A stretch of DNA of 64,000 nt from positions 1,984,001 through 2,048,000 of the forward strand of contig NZ_CP154879.1 of assembly GCF_039614765.1 (NCBI RefSeq). Direction: 5' to 3'. Source of the stretch: Castellaniella sp. MT123. GTDB lineage: Bacteria; Pseudomonadota; Gammaproteobacteria; Burkholderiales; Burkholderiaceae_B. The notes under the pieces were generated by a model. That model worked only from the letters and a program-made list of their open reading frames with translations. It did not search any database and was not told the origin of the DNA. This document shows, piece after piece, positions 53,368 to 61,237 of this stretch. The position numbers and the translations under genes were made by a program. Each line of letters begins with the position of its first letter. The stretch's first letter is position 1.

Positions 53368-54117
53368 TCAATCCGGCTTCTTGCCGAACCAGGTTTCGTA
53401 GAGTGTGTCGTAGGTGCCGTTGGCCTTCAAGTCGGCCAGCGCCTTGTTGACGACCGGGACCAGCTTGCTGTCCTTCGGGAAGGCGATGCCATAGAAGTCG
53501 CCGCTCTTCAGGGATCCGACGACCTTGACCTTGCCCTGGCCGGCGGTCTTGGCGTAGTACTGGACGTTGGGCGTATCGTGCACCACGGCATCGACCCGGC
53601 CGGTCGCCAGTTCCAGGAACGCGTTGTCGATGTTGGGGAAGAGCTTGAGTTTGGCCGAAGGCACGTTGGCCTTCATGTAGTCCACGGTGGCGGTGCCGAT
53701 CTTGACGGCGACTGTCTTGTTTTCCAGGTCTTTGGCGGTCTTGATCGAGCTGTCCTTGTTGACCAGGATCGCCAGGCCGGATTCATAGTAAGGATCGGAA
53801 AAATCGATGACCTTCGCGCGATCCGGGCGGATGGTGATCCCCGCCAGCGCCACGTCGATGTTGTGCGTCTGCAGGCCCGGGATGATGCCGTTGAAATCCA
53901 TGGGCTGCAGGCGATATTTCAGGCCTGCCTGCTTTGCGATGGCCTGCCACAGCTGGATATCGAACCCGGTGTACTTGCCGTCCTGCTTGAACTCGAAGGG
54001 CACGAAGGCCGTGTCGGTGGCGACCACCAGGTCCTTGTCCGCCGCATGAGCGACCGGCAGCGCCAATGAAAAGGCCAGCCCCAGCAGGGCGGCTTTCAGG
54101 GATTTGGGCAACATCAT
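53368..54117 (-). CDS. glnH: Polar amino acid ABC transporter substrate-binding protein (GlnH-like)
   Basis: A 249-residue periplasmic binding protein of solute-binding family 3. A signal peptide of 25 residues ([20 protein letters not shown]) precedes [20 protein letters not shown]. Family signatures are [41 protein letters not shown] (amino-acid binding) and the C-terminal [20 protein letters not shown]. The D-A-G/T pattern matches GlnH-type glutamine receptors best; aspartate/glutamate or arginine binding is not excluded. The ATG has an AAGGAG ribosome binding site 7 bases upstream; a nearby in-frame ATG just after it is also possible. First gene of glnH-glnP-glnQ. Confidence 0.9.
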   Translation of the reverse strand: MMLPKSLKAALLGLAFSLALPVAHAADKDLVVATDTAFVPFEFKQDGKYTGFDIQLWQAIAKQAGLKYRLQPMDFNGIIPGLQTHNIDVALAGITIRPDRAKVIDFSDPYYESGLAILVNKDSSIKTAKDLENKTVAVKIGTATVDYMKANVPSAKLKLFPNIDNAFLELATGRVDAVVHDTPNVQYYAKTAGQGKVKVVGSLKSGDFYGIAFPKDSKLVPVVNKALADLKANGTYDTLYETWFGKKPD

Positions 54118-54182
54118 CTGGGACTCCTTGTGGGATGATTCAGAGGCGGCCTTCTCGCCGCGCCAAGCGTCCATCTTAACTG

Positions 54183-54230
54183 AAAGACCCGGAATCTCTG
54201 TCGCTGCGGCGACAGGAAATCCGGGTCTTT
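54183..54230 (-). terminator. Strong stem-loop downstream of metQ and upstream of glnH
   Basis: An 11-base perfect outer stem, AAAGACCCGGA (54183-54193) with TCCGGGTCTTT (54220-54230), encloses an inner 7-base stem CTGTCGC/GCGACAG (54198-54204, 54209-54215) with a 4-base loop. It is nested like a terminator, with short T-runs on both sides (TTTT on the plus side, TTTC on the minus side). On the minus strand it lies 60-107 bases after metQ and 66 bases before glnH, so it should insulate the two ABC operons. It could also be a processed mRNA element. Confidence 0.6.
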
Positions 54231-54242
54231 TGCCAGATTTTG

Positions 54243-54274
54243 GGGAAATCCCCTAGAGTTCCAAGGGGATTCCC
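54243..54274 (-). repeat. Second hairpin after metQ
   Basis: GGGAAATCCCCT (54243-54254) and AGGGGATTCCC (54264-54274) pair with one bulged base, forming a roughly 11-base stem 16 bases after the metQ stop. It sits just before the terminator-like stem-loop at 54183-54230. Together the two could protect or end the metNIQ transcript. It has no T-tract of its own. Confidence 0.45.
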
Positions 54275-54290
54275 AAAGCGGCCAGGCGCC

Positions 54291-55076
54291 TCAGAATGCG
54301 GGCACGATGGCACCCTTGTAGTGGGTCAGGATGTAGTCGCGAACCTTGGCGGTGTGCAGGGCATCGACCAGCTTGCGGATGGCCGGGTCATCCTTGCGGT
54401 CGGCACGGGTCACCACGATATTGGCATAGGGCGAGTCCTTGTCCTCGATGAACAAGGCGTCCTTGATCGGGTTCAGGCCCGCTTCCAGCGCATAGTTCGT
54501 GTTGATCAGGGCCAGATCCACGTCCGGCAGCACGCGCGGCAGCGTGGCGGCTTCCAGTTCGCGGAACTTCAGGTGCTTCGGGTTCTCAGCCACGTCGCGG
54601 GCCGTCGCCAGGATATTGCTGGGATCCTTCAGCTTGATCAGGCCTTGCTTCTGCAGCAGCAGCAACGCGCGCGCGCCATTGGATGGATCGTTCGGGATGG
54701 CGACCAGGGCGCCGTCCTTCAGGTCCTTGATGTTCTTGATTTTCTTGGAATACGCACCGAACGGCTCGACGTGGACCAGGCCGACCGACACGAGATGCGT
54801 GTCGTGTTCCTTGTTGAAGGAATCCAGATACGGCTGGTGCTGGAAGAAGTTGACGTCGATCTGCTTGTCGGCGACCTGGAGATTGGGCTGGACGTAGTCG
54901 GTGAAGACCTTAATGTCCAGATCCACGCCTTCCTTGGCCAGATCCGGCTTGACGAATTCCAGCAGTTCGGCGTGGGGGACGGGCGTCGCCGCCACGGTCA
55001 GTTTGACGGCATGAGCGGGCGCCGCAAAAACCAGCGGCAGGGCCAGCGCCAAGGCCGGCACGAATTTCTTGAACAT
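54291..55076 (-). CDS. metQ: D-methionine-binding protein MetQ/NlpA-type
   Basis: A 261-residue substrate-binding protein of the NlpA/MetQ family for methionine uptake. The ATG (MFKKFVPALALALPLVFAA) has AAGGAG 8 bases upstream. The signal peptide ends PAHA-VKL with no lipobox cysteine, unlike E. coli MetQ, so it is probably periplasmic rather than a lipoprotein. Family segments: VDLDIKVFTDYVQPNLQVA, DVNFFQHQPYLDSFN, AIPNDPSNGARALLLLQ and the asparagine in ALINTNYALEAGLNP. Last gene of metN-metI-metQ; metI ends 58 bases upstream. A short in-frame extension (MSLSRRSF) at 55100 is possible but lacks a better ribosome binding site. Confidence 0.93.
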   Translation of the reverse strand: MFKKFVPALALALPLVFAAPAHAVKLTVAATPVPHAELLEFVKPDLAKEGVDLDIKVFTDYVQPNLQVADKQIDVNFFQHQPYLDSFNKEHDTHLVSVGLVHVEPFGAYSKKIKNIKDLKDGALVAIPNDPSNGARALLLLQKQGLIKLKDPSNILATARDVAENPKHLKFRELEAATLPRVLPDVDLALINTNYALEAGLNPIKDALFIEDKDSPYANIVVTRADRKDDPAIRKLVDALHTAKVRDYILTHYKGAIVPAF

Positions 55077-55134
55077 GAACGATCTCCTTGAAAGACTCAC
55101 GGATGGGCGGCACCTCGGCGCCGCCCACGAAAAA

Positions 55135-55791
55135 CTACCGTCGATTGAGCCGGGCCACCCAGCGATCGCCCAGCACCTGAAACACCTGCACCATGATCAC
55201 CAGGACCACGACCGTCACCGCCATCACATCACCCTGATAGCGCTGATACCCGTAGCGGACCGCCAGATCCCCCAGACCGCCGCCGCCGATCACGCCCGAC
55301 ATGGCGGAATAGCCCACGAGGGTGATGGCGGTGACAACGACCGCGGCCAGGATGCCGGTGGTGGCCTCGGGCAGCAGCGCCCACAGCACGGTCTGGCGCG
55401 AAGTCGCCCCCATCGAGCGGCAGGCTTCGCTGACGCCGGGATCGAGTTCACGCAACACGTTTTCCACCAGCCGGGCAAAGAATGGCGCCGCACTGGCGAC
55501 CAGCGGCGGGATCGACCCCTGCACGCCCAGCGCCGTCCCGACCAGCAGGCGGGACATGGGGATCATCACGATCAGCAGGATCAGGAACGGCACCGAGCGC
55601 AGAACGTTCACGATGAAGGCCACGCCCTGATAAACCCCCCGGTTGCTCATCATCTGGCCCGGGCTGGTCAGAAACAGCAGCACGCCGACCGGCAGGCCGA
55701 TCAGGATCGTGAACAGCAGGGAAAAGCCTGTCATCAGCAGGGTGTCGATCGTCGCTTCGCCGATCATCCACCAATCCACATTGGCCATCAT
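55135..55791 (-). CDS. metI: Methionine ABC transporter permease MetI
   Basis: A 218-residue inner-membrane permease with five or six hydrophobic segments. The ABC-permease EAA loop is CRSMGATSRQTVLWALLPEA, and FIVNVLRSVPFLILLIVMIP and GYSAMSGVIGGGGLGDLAVR are MetI signatures. It starts at the ATG overlapping the metN stop (ATGATG: ATGA), so two in-frame methionines are possible (55791 and 55788). A longer frame extending into metN is read-through. It works with MetN and MetQ to import L- or D-methionine. Confidence 0.93.
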   Translation of the reverse strand: MMANVDWWMIGEATIDTLLMTGFSLLFTILIGLPVGVLLFLTSPGQMMSNRGVYQGVAFIVNVLRSVPFLILLIVMIPMSRLLVGTALGVQGSIPPLVASAAPFFARLVENVLRELDPGVSEACRSMGATSRQTVLWALLPEATTGILAAVVVTAITLVGYSAMSGVIGGGGLGDLAVRYGYQRYQGDVMAVTVVVLVIMVQVFQVLGDRWVARLNRR

Positions 55792-56801
55792 GTCCGCAGC
55801 ACCTCGTAGTGCACTCCAGCCTCGTCCAGCGTACCCGGCAGCGCATCGAGATCGGCGCTGGCCCCATCGGCCGCGACGATCAACTGACCGTAGGGGGTGT
55901 CCTTGATCCGCCCGACGGACCCCTGCAGGATGCTGAGATCCAGATTCAAATCCCGACTGAGACGGCTGAGCAGGGGCCGGGATGTGTCTTCCCCGCGAAA
56001 ACTGAGCCGCAGCAACCGGCCGGGCAGGCCGTCGGCCATCGCGCGCCAGCCTTCGCCTCCATCCAGCCCGCTTTCCGACAGAAGCGCGCGGGTCGCAGCG
56101 TGCTGCGGATGCAGGAAGACTTCCAGCACCTGGCCGACCTCGACAATACGCCCGGATTCGATCACGGCCACCCGATCGCAGACGGCGCGGATCACATCCA
56201 TGCTGTGGGTGATCAGCACAATGGTCAACCCCAGACGCTGATTGATGTCGCCCAACAGTCGCAGGATGGATTGCGTGGTTTCCGGATCCAGGGCGGACGT
56301 GGCCTCGTCGCACAGCAACAGGCGCGGCCTGCTGGCCAGCGCCCGCGCGATACCCACCCGCTGCTGCTGGCCGCCCGACAGCTGCCCAGGATATTTGTGC
56401 GCGTGATCGGACAGGCCGACCAGATTCAGGACCTCGCGGGCACGCGCCTCGCGGTCGGCCCTTGGCATGCCCGACAGACGCAGCGGAAAGCAGACGTTAT
56501 CCATGACCGTGCGCGCGCGCAACAGGTTGAAGTGCTGGAAGATCATGCCCACCGTGCGCCGGTATTCACGCAGCTGCGCATCCGGATAGGCGGTGATGTC
56601 ACGCCCATCCACCCGCACGCTGCCCTCGGTGGGGCGCTCCAGCAGATTGAGCATCCGGATGAGCGTGCTTTTGCCGGCACCGGAGCGGCCGATGATGCCG
56701 AAGACCTCGCCTTCGCGGATGTTCAGATTGACATCGGCCAGCGCGTGAACGGTGCGGCCGGCCGATTCATAGGTTTTACGGATGTTCTCGAGATCGATCA
56801 A
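55788..56801 (-). CDS. metN: Methionine ABC transporter ATP-binding protein MetN
   Basis: A 337-residue ABC ATPase with a C-terminal NIL domain (about residues 265-337) that binds methionine for transinhibition. Walker A VFGIIGRSGAGKSTLIRMLN, Q-loop GMIFQHFNLLRARTVMDNV, signature [20 protein letters not shown], Walker B LLLCDEATSALDPETTQ and H-loop LITHSMDVIRAV are intact. The start is a TTG (56801), since an in-frame stop lies a few codons upstream and no ATG follows at the family position; its ribosome binding site is poor. First gene of the metNIQ operon. A perfect-ended inverted repeat lies 86-114 bases upstream. Confidence 0.92.
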   Translation of the reverse strand: MIDLENIRKTYESAGRTVHALADVNLNIREGEVFGIIGRSGAGKSTLIRMLNLLERPTEGSVRVDGRDITAYPDAQLREYRRTVGMIFQHFNLLRARTVMDNVCFPLRLSGMPRADREARAREVLNLVGLSDHAHKYPGQLSGGQQQRVGIARALASRPRLLLCDEATSALDPETTQSILRLLGDINQRLGLTIVLITHSMDVIRAVCDRVAVIESGRIVEVGQVLEVFLHPQHAATRALLSESGLDGGEGWRAMADGLPGRLLRLSFRGEDTSRPLLSRLSRDLNLDLSILQGSVGRIKDTPYGQLIVAADGASADLDALPGTLDEAGVHYEVLRT

Positions 56802-56886
56802 GATACAGGGTCACTCAAATGGCAAGATCCCGGATCAGCAGGATGCAAGACGTGAATTTACCATGCCCACTTCCCCGGTTAACCTC

Positions 56887-56915
56887 GTAGCATATAACGT
56901 AAATTTATAAGCTAC
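56887..56915. promoter_or_regulatory. Inverted repeat upstream of metNIQ, candidate operator
   Basis: GTAGCATATAA (56887-56897) and TTATAAGCTAC (56905-56915) are 11-base arms with one mismatch, separated by 7 bases. It lies in the 183-base spacer between the tcuB end and the metN TTG, inside an AT-rich patch that is the only good promoter environment here. It may be an operator controlling metNIQ, overlapping its promoter. No methionine riboswitch (SAM-type) was recognised. The regulator is unknown. Confidence 0.45.
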
Positions 56916-56984
56916 CAGTGCGCTGGGAGAAAGATAGCCAGCGGACCCAGAAGGATCCGCCGGCCGATTCAGCGCGGGCCTGCG

Positions 56985-58151
56985 TCAGGCGTTGCGCGCG
57001 ACGGTCAGGCCATCCATCCGGCGATCCAAGGCGCTCTTCAGCAGCGCTGCCGATCGGAACACGCCATGCGCAAACTTGCCATAGGGCATCGTCAGGAAGA
57101 ACCCCATGACGGCCCCCAGATGGATGGCCAGCAGCAGCCCCATGACACCCGTATCACGACAGGCCAGCAGGACAAGCCCTGTCGCGCTGACGAGGATCAG
57201 CAAGGCAATGAAACCTCGATCCATCGGCTGTTGTCCGACGACGGCGTGGTCGGGGTGTCGCACCAGATTCAGCCACAGCAGGCCAGCGGGGCCGATCAGT
57301 AGGCCGATCCCGCCGACGGTGCCGAACAGCACCGGCAGGCTGAAGAATGGATAAGGCGCAGGATCGTTCAAAAAATAGTGATAGATGGTCCCGAGCGACG
57401 TCGCGATGAAACAGCACACGAACCCGTAGAACGTGAAATGGTGAAACACGCGCCGCCGCTGGGTGAAACGGTCGTCATCGTCATTGCACCCCTTGCCATG
57501 GCCACCGTCCAGATACTTCAACGTCAGGACATTGCCCGTGGCATCCAGGCTGGCGGCACCCATGACAACATGGGAGACGGCGGGCGGCGACAGCATCCGC
57601 CAAAATGAACGGACGCCGATGCCCAGCGCCACGATCACATACAGAAAGACCAGGCCGAACATCGCCGCCAACAGGTTATGAGGAAAAATGGCGTAGAAAT
57701 TCCCTGCCAGGGGGGCATGCAGCCATGACCCCTGATTGACGATCAGGACCAGCACCAGAAACATAGCCAGCCCGCCTGCTGTTGCCAGCGCCATCGTCAA
57801 GCCAGCCCGCTGGTACAGCTGGCCCAATGCCTTGGGCCAGGCAAACTCGCCGTATGTCTGAGGCCTGACCGCAGCCATCGCCTGCGGCACGTTCACGGCG
57901 AATTCGTGCGGGGCCGCATACTGGCAGGAATGCAGACAGGCACCGCAGTTGTGGCACACATTGGCCAGATAGTGGATGTCGGCCTTGTTGAATTCCAGTA
58001 GCCTGGCCATGGCCGGAAAGACTGCGCAAAACCCCTCGCAGTAGCGACAGGCATTACAGATCGTCATGACTCGATCGACCTCTTGCTCCCCGGGGGACAG
58101 CAGCAATGTCGATACGGCGTCCCGCGTCAGGTCTTGCAAGGTTTGCATCAC
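56985..58151 (-). CDS. tcuB: TcuB-like electron-transfer protein of tricarballylate/citrate utilisation
   Basis: A 388-residue membrane protein with an N-terminal iron-sulfur domain and a C-terminal cytochrome-b-like membrane domain, matching TcuB/CitB. Two [4Fe-4S]-type cysteine sets are visible: [15 protein letters not shown] and [16 protein letters not shown]. They are followed by about six hydrophobic segments with conserved histidines ([38 protein letters not shown]). In Salmonella TcuB reoxidises the FADH2 of TcuA and sends electrons to quinone. It follows tcuA by 12 bases. A tcuC transporter gene is not adjacent. Confidence 0.9.
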   Translation of the reverse strand: MMQTLQDLTRDAVSTLLLSPGEQEVDRVMTICNACRYCEGFCAVFPAMARLLEFNKADIHYLANVCHNCGACLHSCQYAAPHEFAVNVPQAMAAVRPQTYGEFAWPKALGQLYQRAGLTMALATAGGLAMFLVLVLIVNQGSWLHAPLAGNFYAIFPHNLLAAMFGLVFLYVIVALGIGVRSFWRMLSPPAVSHVVMGAASLDATGNVLTLKYLDGGHGKGCNDDDDRFTQRRRVFHHFTFYGFVCCFIATSLGTIYHYFLNDPAPYPFFSLPVLFGTVGGIGLLIGPAGLLWLNLVRHPDHAVVGQQPMDRGFIALLILVSATGLVLLACRDTGVMGLLLAIHLGAVMGFFLTMPYGKFAHGVFRSAALLKSALDRRMDGLTVARNA

Positions 58152-58163
58152 TCTTCCTTCAGA

Positions 58164-59570
58164 TTAGACAGCCGGCGCCACAGCGAGCTGCTTCAGGGCG
58201 GTGGCGGCCGCCTGGGAACCGGCGATTCGCCCAAATGCCGTGCCAATACTCATGCCTACTCCGGCGGTGTATCCCTGGCCGAGGACATTGCCCGCCATGA
58301 CCTCGCCCGCCGCATACAGGTTTTCACTGGCCCGACCACCAAAATGGACGCTAGCCCGCTCGTCCACCTGAACGCCCAGGTAGGTGAACGTGATCCCGGG
58401 ACGAAGCGCATAGGCATAGAACGGAGGCGTATCCAGCAGTCGCGCCCAATGCGTCTTTGGCGGAACAATGCCTTCGGTATGACAATCGTCCAGCACTTCA
58501 TGATTGAAGGTCCCGGCCACGCACGCGGCGTTATAGTCATTCACAGTGCGCATGAACACATCCACATCAAGTCCCACACGCCGTGCGAGTTCCTCGAGCG
58601 TGTCGGCACGCTCGCCCTTGAAGACAGGCGGCATGAAATGGCCCACTGCCTTGGAGTCGATGACCGAATAGCCGATCTGCCCGGGCTGCTGGGCCACCAG
58701 GCGTCCCCAGATCGCATAGCGTTTGGGCCAGAAATCCTCGCCCTCGTCATAGAACCGCCTGGCCTCGCGGTTGACCATGATCCCCAGGGAAACACAATCG
58801 ATACGGGTGCAAATCCCGCCGTCATACAGAGGGGCGCGCGCGTCGATGGCCACTGAATGAAATTGGGTCGGGTCGCCTATCCTGTCGGCGCCTTGATCCA
58901 GCAAGTCACGCAACAGAACGCCCCGATTGAACCGGGTACCACGAATCAGAAAGTTGTCCGCCGGCCACTCGCCCGCTTCGTTCTGACCCCATGCCTCACG
59001 CAGCCACTCGCGGTTCGATTCGAACCCGCCGGAGGCGACCACACAGGCGCGCGCCTCGATTCGTTCCTGGCCCACCCAGGCTGCCAGGAACCGCCCGTTT
59101 TCCAGTTCCAGCCGGTCGACCATGGCGTCGTACCGGATCTGGACGCCCAACGATTCCGCGCTGCGGTAATAGGCATTCACCAGGGCCTTGCCGCCGCCCA
59201 GAAAGAACGCATTGGTCCGGGCTACGTGCAGGGCACCGGAAAGCGGCGGCTGGAAATTCACGCCGTGCTTGCGCATCCAGGGACGGCAGGTCGCCGATGC
59301 CCGAATCGCAATTCGCGCCAGGGCCTCGTTGGTACGGCCGCCCGTCACTTTGAACAGGTCCTGCCAAAACTCCTCTTCGGGGTAGGCATCCACCAGCACA
59401 TCCTGCGGCGCATCGTGCATGCAGCGCAGATTGCGTGTGTGGGAAGAATTGCCGCCCCGCCATTCCCGGGGAGAACCTTCCAGCATCAGTACGCTGGCAC
59501 CCGCCTCGCGGGCCATCAAGGCGGCGCACAATGCGGCATTACCGCCACCGATCACCAAAACGTCGAGCAT
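58164..59570 (-). CDS. tcuA: FAD-dependent tricarballylate dehydrogenase (TcuA-like)
   Basis: A 468-residue FAD flavoprotein of the fumarate-reductase/succinate-dehydrogenase flavoprotein superfamily. The Rossmann FAD site is DVLVIGGGNAALCAALMARE, with GGNSSHTRNLRC and ACVVASGGFESNREWL downstream. The C-terminus has LRPGITFTYLGVQVDERA, NLYAAGEVMAGNVLGQG and YTAGVGMSIGTAFGRIAG. This is the TcuA pattern; TcuA oxidises tricarballylate to cis-aconitate. It is upstream of tcuB and downstream of a LysR-type gene on the same strand, as in the Salmonella tcuRABC arrangement. Related flavoproteins oxidise other polycarboxylates, so the substrate is by family. Confidence 0.9.
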   Translation of the reverse strand: MLDVLVIGGGNAALCAALMAREAGASVLMLEGSPREWRGGNSSHTRNLRCMHDAPQDVLVDAYPEEEFWQDLFKVTGGRTNEALARIAIRASATCRPWMRKHGVNFQPPLSGALHVARTNAFFLGGGKALVNAYYRSAESLGVQIRYDAMVDRLELENGRFLAAWVGQERIEARACVVASGGFESNREWLREAWGQNEAGEWPADNFLIRGTRFNRGVLLRDLLDQGADRIGDPTQFHSVAIDARAPLYDGGICTRIDCVSLGIMVNREARRFYDEGEDFWPKRYAIWGRLVAQQPGQIGYSVIDSKAVGHFMPPVFKGERADTLEELARRVGLDVDVFMRTVNDYNAACVAGTFNHEVLDDCHTEGIVPPKTHWARLLDTPPFYAYALRPGITFTYLGVQVDERASVHFGGRASENLYAAGEVMAGNVLGQGYTAGVGMSIGTAFGRIAGSQAAATALKQLAVAPAV

Positions 59571-59652
59571 GGTTTGCCCTTCAAGGATTGTCTACCCCGA
59601 AAGACTAAGCAAGTTCGTCCCTGCTCGCTAGACCGGTGTGGATCAAGCCCCC

Positions 59653-59667
59653 TTCACGATTCGTGAA
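59653..59667. promoter_or_regulatory. TTCACG-N3-CGTGAA inverted repeat upstream of tcuA
   Basis: TTCACG (59653-59658) and CGTGAA (59662-59667) form a perfect inverted repeat with a 3-base spacer, spanning the stop of the LysR-type gene and lying about 83 bases upstream of tcuA. This is a plausible operator position for the tcuAB promoter. It partly overlaps coding sequence and could be chance. Confidence 0.35.
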
Positions 59668-60637
59668 TGGCGACGCCGGAATCATGCAGCTGACCGGGAG
59701 GCCCCGGATCATCCGGGCGGGAGGCCACGGCCCCCAGCCACTTTCCCGCCTCCAGGAGATCACGTGCAACATCACGCACGACGACCCGGGCCGCCAGGGC
59801 GGCGGGAGACAGCTCATTTTCGGGCAGGCTAACCAGAAAATTGCGACGGACCAGCCAGGTATCGGTCACTCGCGCCATACGCAGGGGAGACCGGCCCAGT
59901 CGATGGACGGCAGCCCCGGGCTGAATCGTCGCCACCAAGCCAGCTCTCACCGCATCCATGAGCACCGCCAGCGAGTCGATTTCCATCGTCACGTTCAGTC
60001 CCAGGGACTGTTGATGCGCAGCCGAAGCCAGCACACCGCGCAAGCCATGCAGATGCGTCGGCATGGCCAGCGGCAGCCCGGCCAGTTCAGCCAGCGCAAT
60101 GTTACGCCGCGCCGGGAAACCGCAAAACCCGCGAGCCGCCATCAGATACAGGGATTCCTCCAGCAACGGCGAGATCGTCCAATGGCGGCCTGATTTTCCG
60201 CTGAACAGAATGGCTAGATCCAACTGGCGCGCGTTCAGCATGGCGGACAGGTGGCCCGACAAGGACTCCACCAGATGCAGCCGGATATCCGGATATCGTT
60301 CCCGCATCGCCATGATCAAGGGCAATGCCATCACCGATGCGGTCGTTGGCGCCAGCCCGATACTGACATAGCCAGACAGACGCGCCTGCTGCGCCGCGCG
60401 CACTGCCTCGTCGAAATGACGCAAGGCGAGCTGCGCCTGCCGAAAGAAGGCAATCCCCGCATCCGTGGCGATCACTCCGGTGTGCGTCCGCTGCAACAGC
60501 CGGGTCGACAATTCGGATTCGAGACGGCTGATCTGCTGGCTCAGGGCGGATGTCACCAGGCCCAGCTCACGAGCCGCCTTGCCCAGGCTGCCCTGCTCGA
60601 TGACGCTGACAAAATAACGCAGTTGTCGGATTTCCAT
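59654..60637 (-). CDS. LysR-type transcriptional regulator (TcuR-like by position)
   Basis: A 327-residue LysR-family regulator. The N-terminal HTH is RQLRYFVSVIEQGSLGKAAR, continuing ELGLVTSALSQQISRLESEL, and the C-terminal effector domain has SGYVSIGLAPTTASVMALPL and QLDLAILFSGKSGRHW. Residues VTMEIDSLAVLMDAVRAG complete the binding cleft region. It lies directly upstream of tcuA on the same strand, the position of tcuR in Salmonella, so it probably activates tcuAB in response to a tricarboxylate. That functional link is contextual. A close NAC/Cbl-like relation also fits the domain. Confidence 0.9.
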   Translation of the reverse strand: MEIRQLRYFVSVIEQGSLGKAARELGLVTSALSQQISRLESELSTRLLQRTHTGVIATDAGIAFFRQAQLALRHFDEAVRAAQQARLSGYVSIGLAPTTASVMALPLIMAMRERYPDIRLHLVESLSGHLSAMLNARQLDLAILFSGKSGRHWTISPLLEESLYLMAARGFCGFPARRNIALAELAGLPLAMPTHLHGLRGVLASAAHQQSLGLNVTMEIDSLAVLMDAVRAGLVATIQPGAAVHRLGRSPLRMARVTDTWLVRRNFLVSLPENELSPAALAARVVVRDVARDLLEAGKWLGAVASRPDDPGPPGQLHDSGVAIHES

Positions 60638-61088
60638 GCGCCGATATTAGCGGAAGATCCCGGGCACAGGGACCCTCCGGATGGCTCCGCTCCCGATGAT
60701 TTTCACCGGAAGCCCGGGCCGATATCACTCAGCCAGATCTGCGCAGTCAGAAGGCAAGGCGCGATTTGTCGATCCCGACTAAGGCCAGATAACCATTGAT
60801 CTTCGCCAACGCATCCCGCCAGAGCTTGTCATCCGCCCGGACGACAGAAGCAATTGTTTCAAATGAGAACAAGAATGCGCACAAACACGGATTCACACCC
60901 GCCCGATCGGGGCGGCAGAATATCAAGCAGATGTGTGTTGCCCAGACGTTTGGCATCTTCGAGCAACCTGGGCGGTGGCCGCAGGTCGGGTCCGGAGACA
61001 GGCCGTGCAGCGGACCGATTGTCTGGCACGACAGACAAGGAAGATTTTTTGACAGTGCCTGGGCCAATGCCAGACACCTGGGAAAATG
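60638..61088. other. 451-base gene-poor interval between LysR gene and tRNA-Lys
   Basis: No convincing intact gene lies here. On the minus strand a short coding-like tail ends at about 60747 (SVVRADDKLWRDALAKINGY, then a stop), with codon use like a real gene. It has no start or body I can recognise and may be a gene remnant. A 7-base perfect hairpin (TTGTCTG/CAGACAA, 61019-61038) is followed after six bases by six T residues on the plus strand (61045-61050). It is an atypical terminator-like structure with no upstream plus-strand gene. Part of the interval (about 60845-60900) is relatively AT-rich. Frames crossing the tRNA gene are artefacts. Confidence 0.4.
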
Positions 61089-61164
61089 TGGTGGGTCGTG
61101 CGCGGCTCGAACGCGCGACCAACGGATTAAAAGTCCGGTGCTCTACCGACTGAGCTAACGACCC
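61089..61164 (-). tRNA. tRNA-Lys (anticodon UUU)
   Basis: A complete 76-base tRNA on the minus strand with encoded 3' CCA. The acceptor stem GGGTCGT pairs with ACGACCC. The D-arm is GCTCAGTCGGTAGAGC, the anticodon loop CTTTTAA with anticodon TTT at 61129-61131, and the T-arm GCGCG-TTCGAGC-CGCGC. It decodes AAA and AAG. It lies between a gene-poor interval and a metallophosphoesterase gene and is not beside any integrase. Confidence 0.96.
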
Positions 61165-61237
61165 AACATAAGCCTTAAATTTTGGCACTTTATAAGAATA
61201 TCGTCAAGCGTTACTGAACTCCGGAGACCCCATCGTC

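Noticed and set aside
56802-56984. SAM or methionine riboswitch before metN
   Set aside because: The spacer has an inverted repeat, but no SAM-I, SAM-II or SAH-type conserved core could be recognised by eye.
60796-61158. Frames reading through the tRNA-Lys gene (ending SPVLYRLS)
   Set aside because: Typical artefact of translating a tRNA gene; no body of protein family seen.
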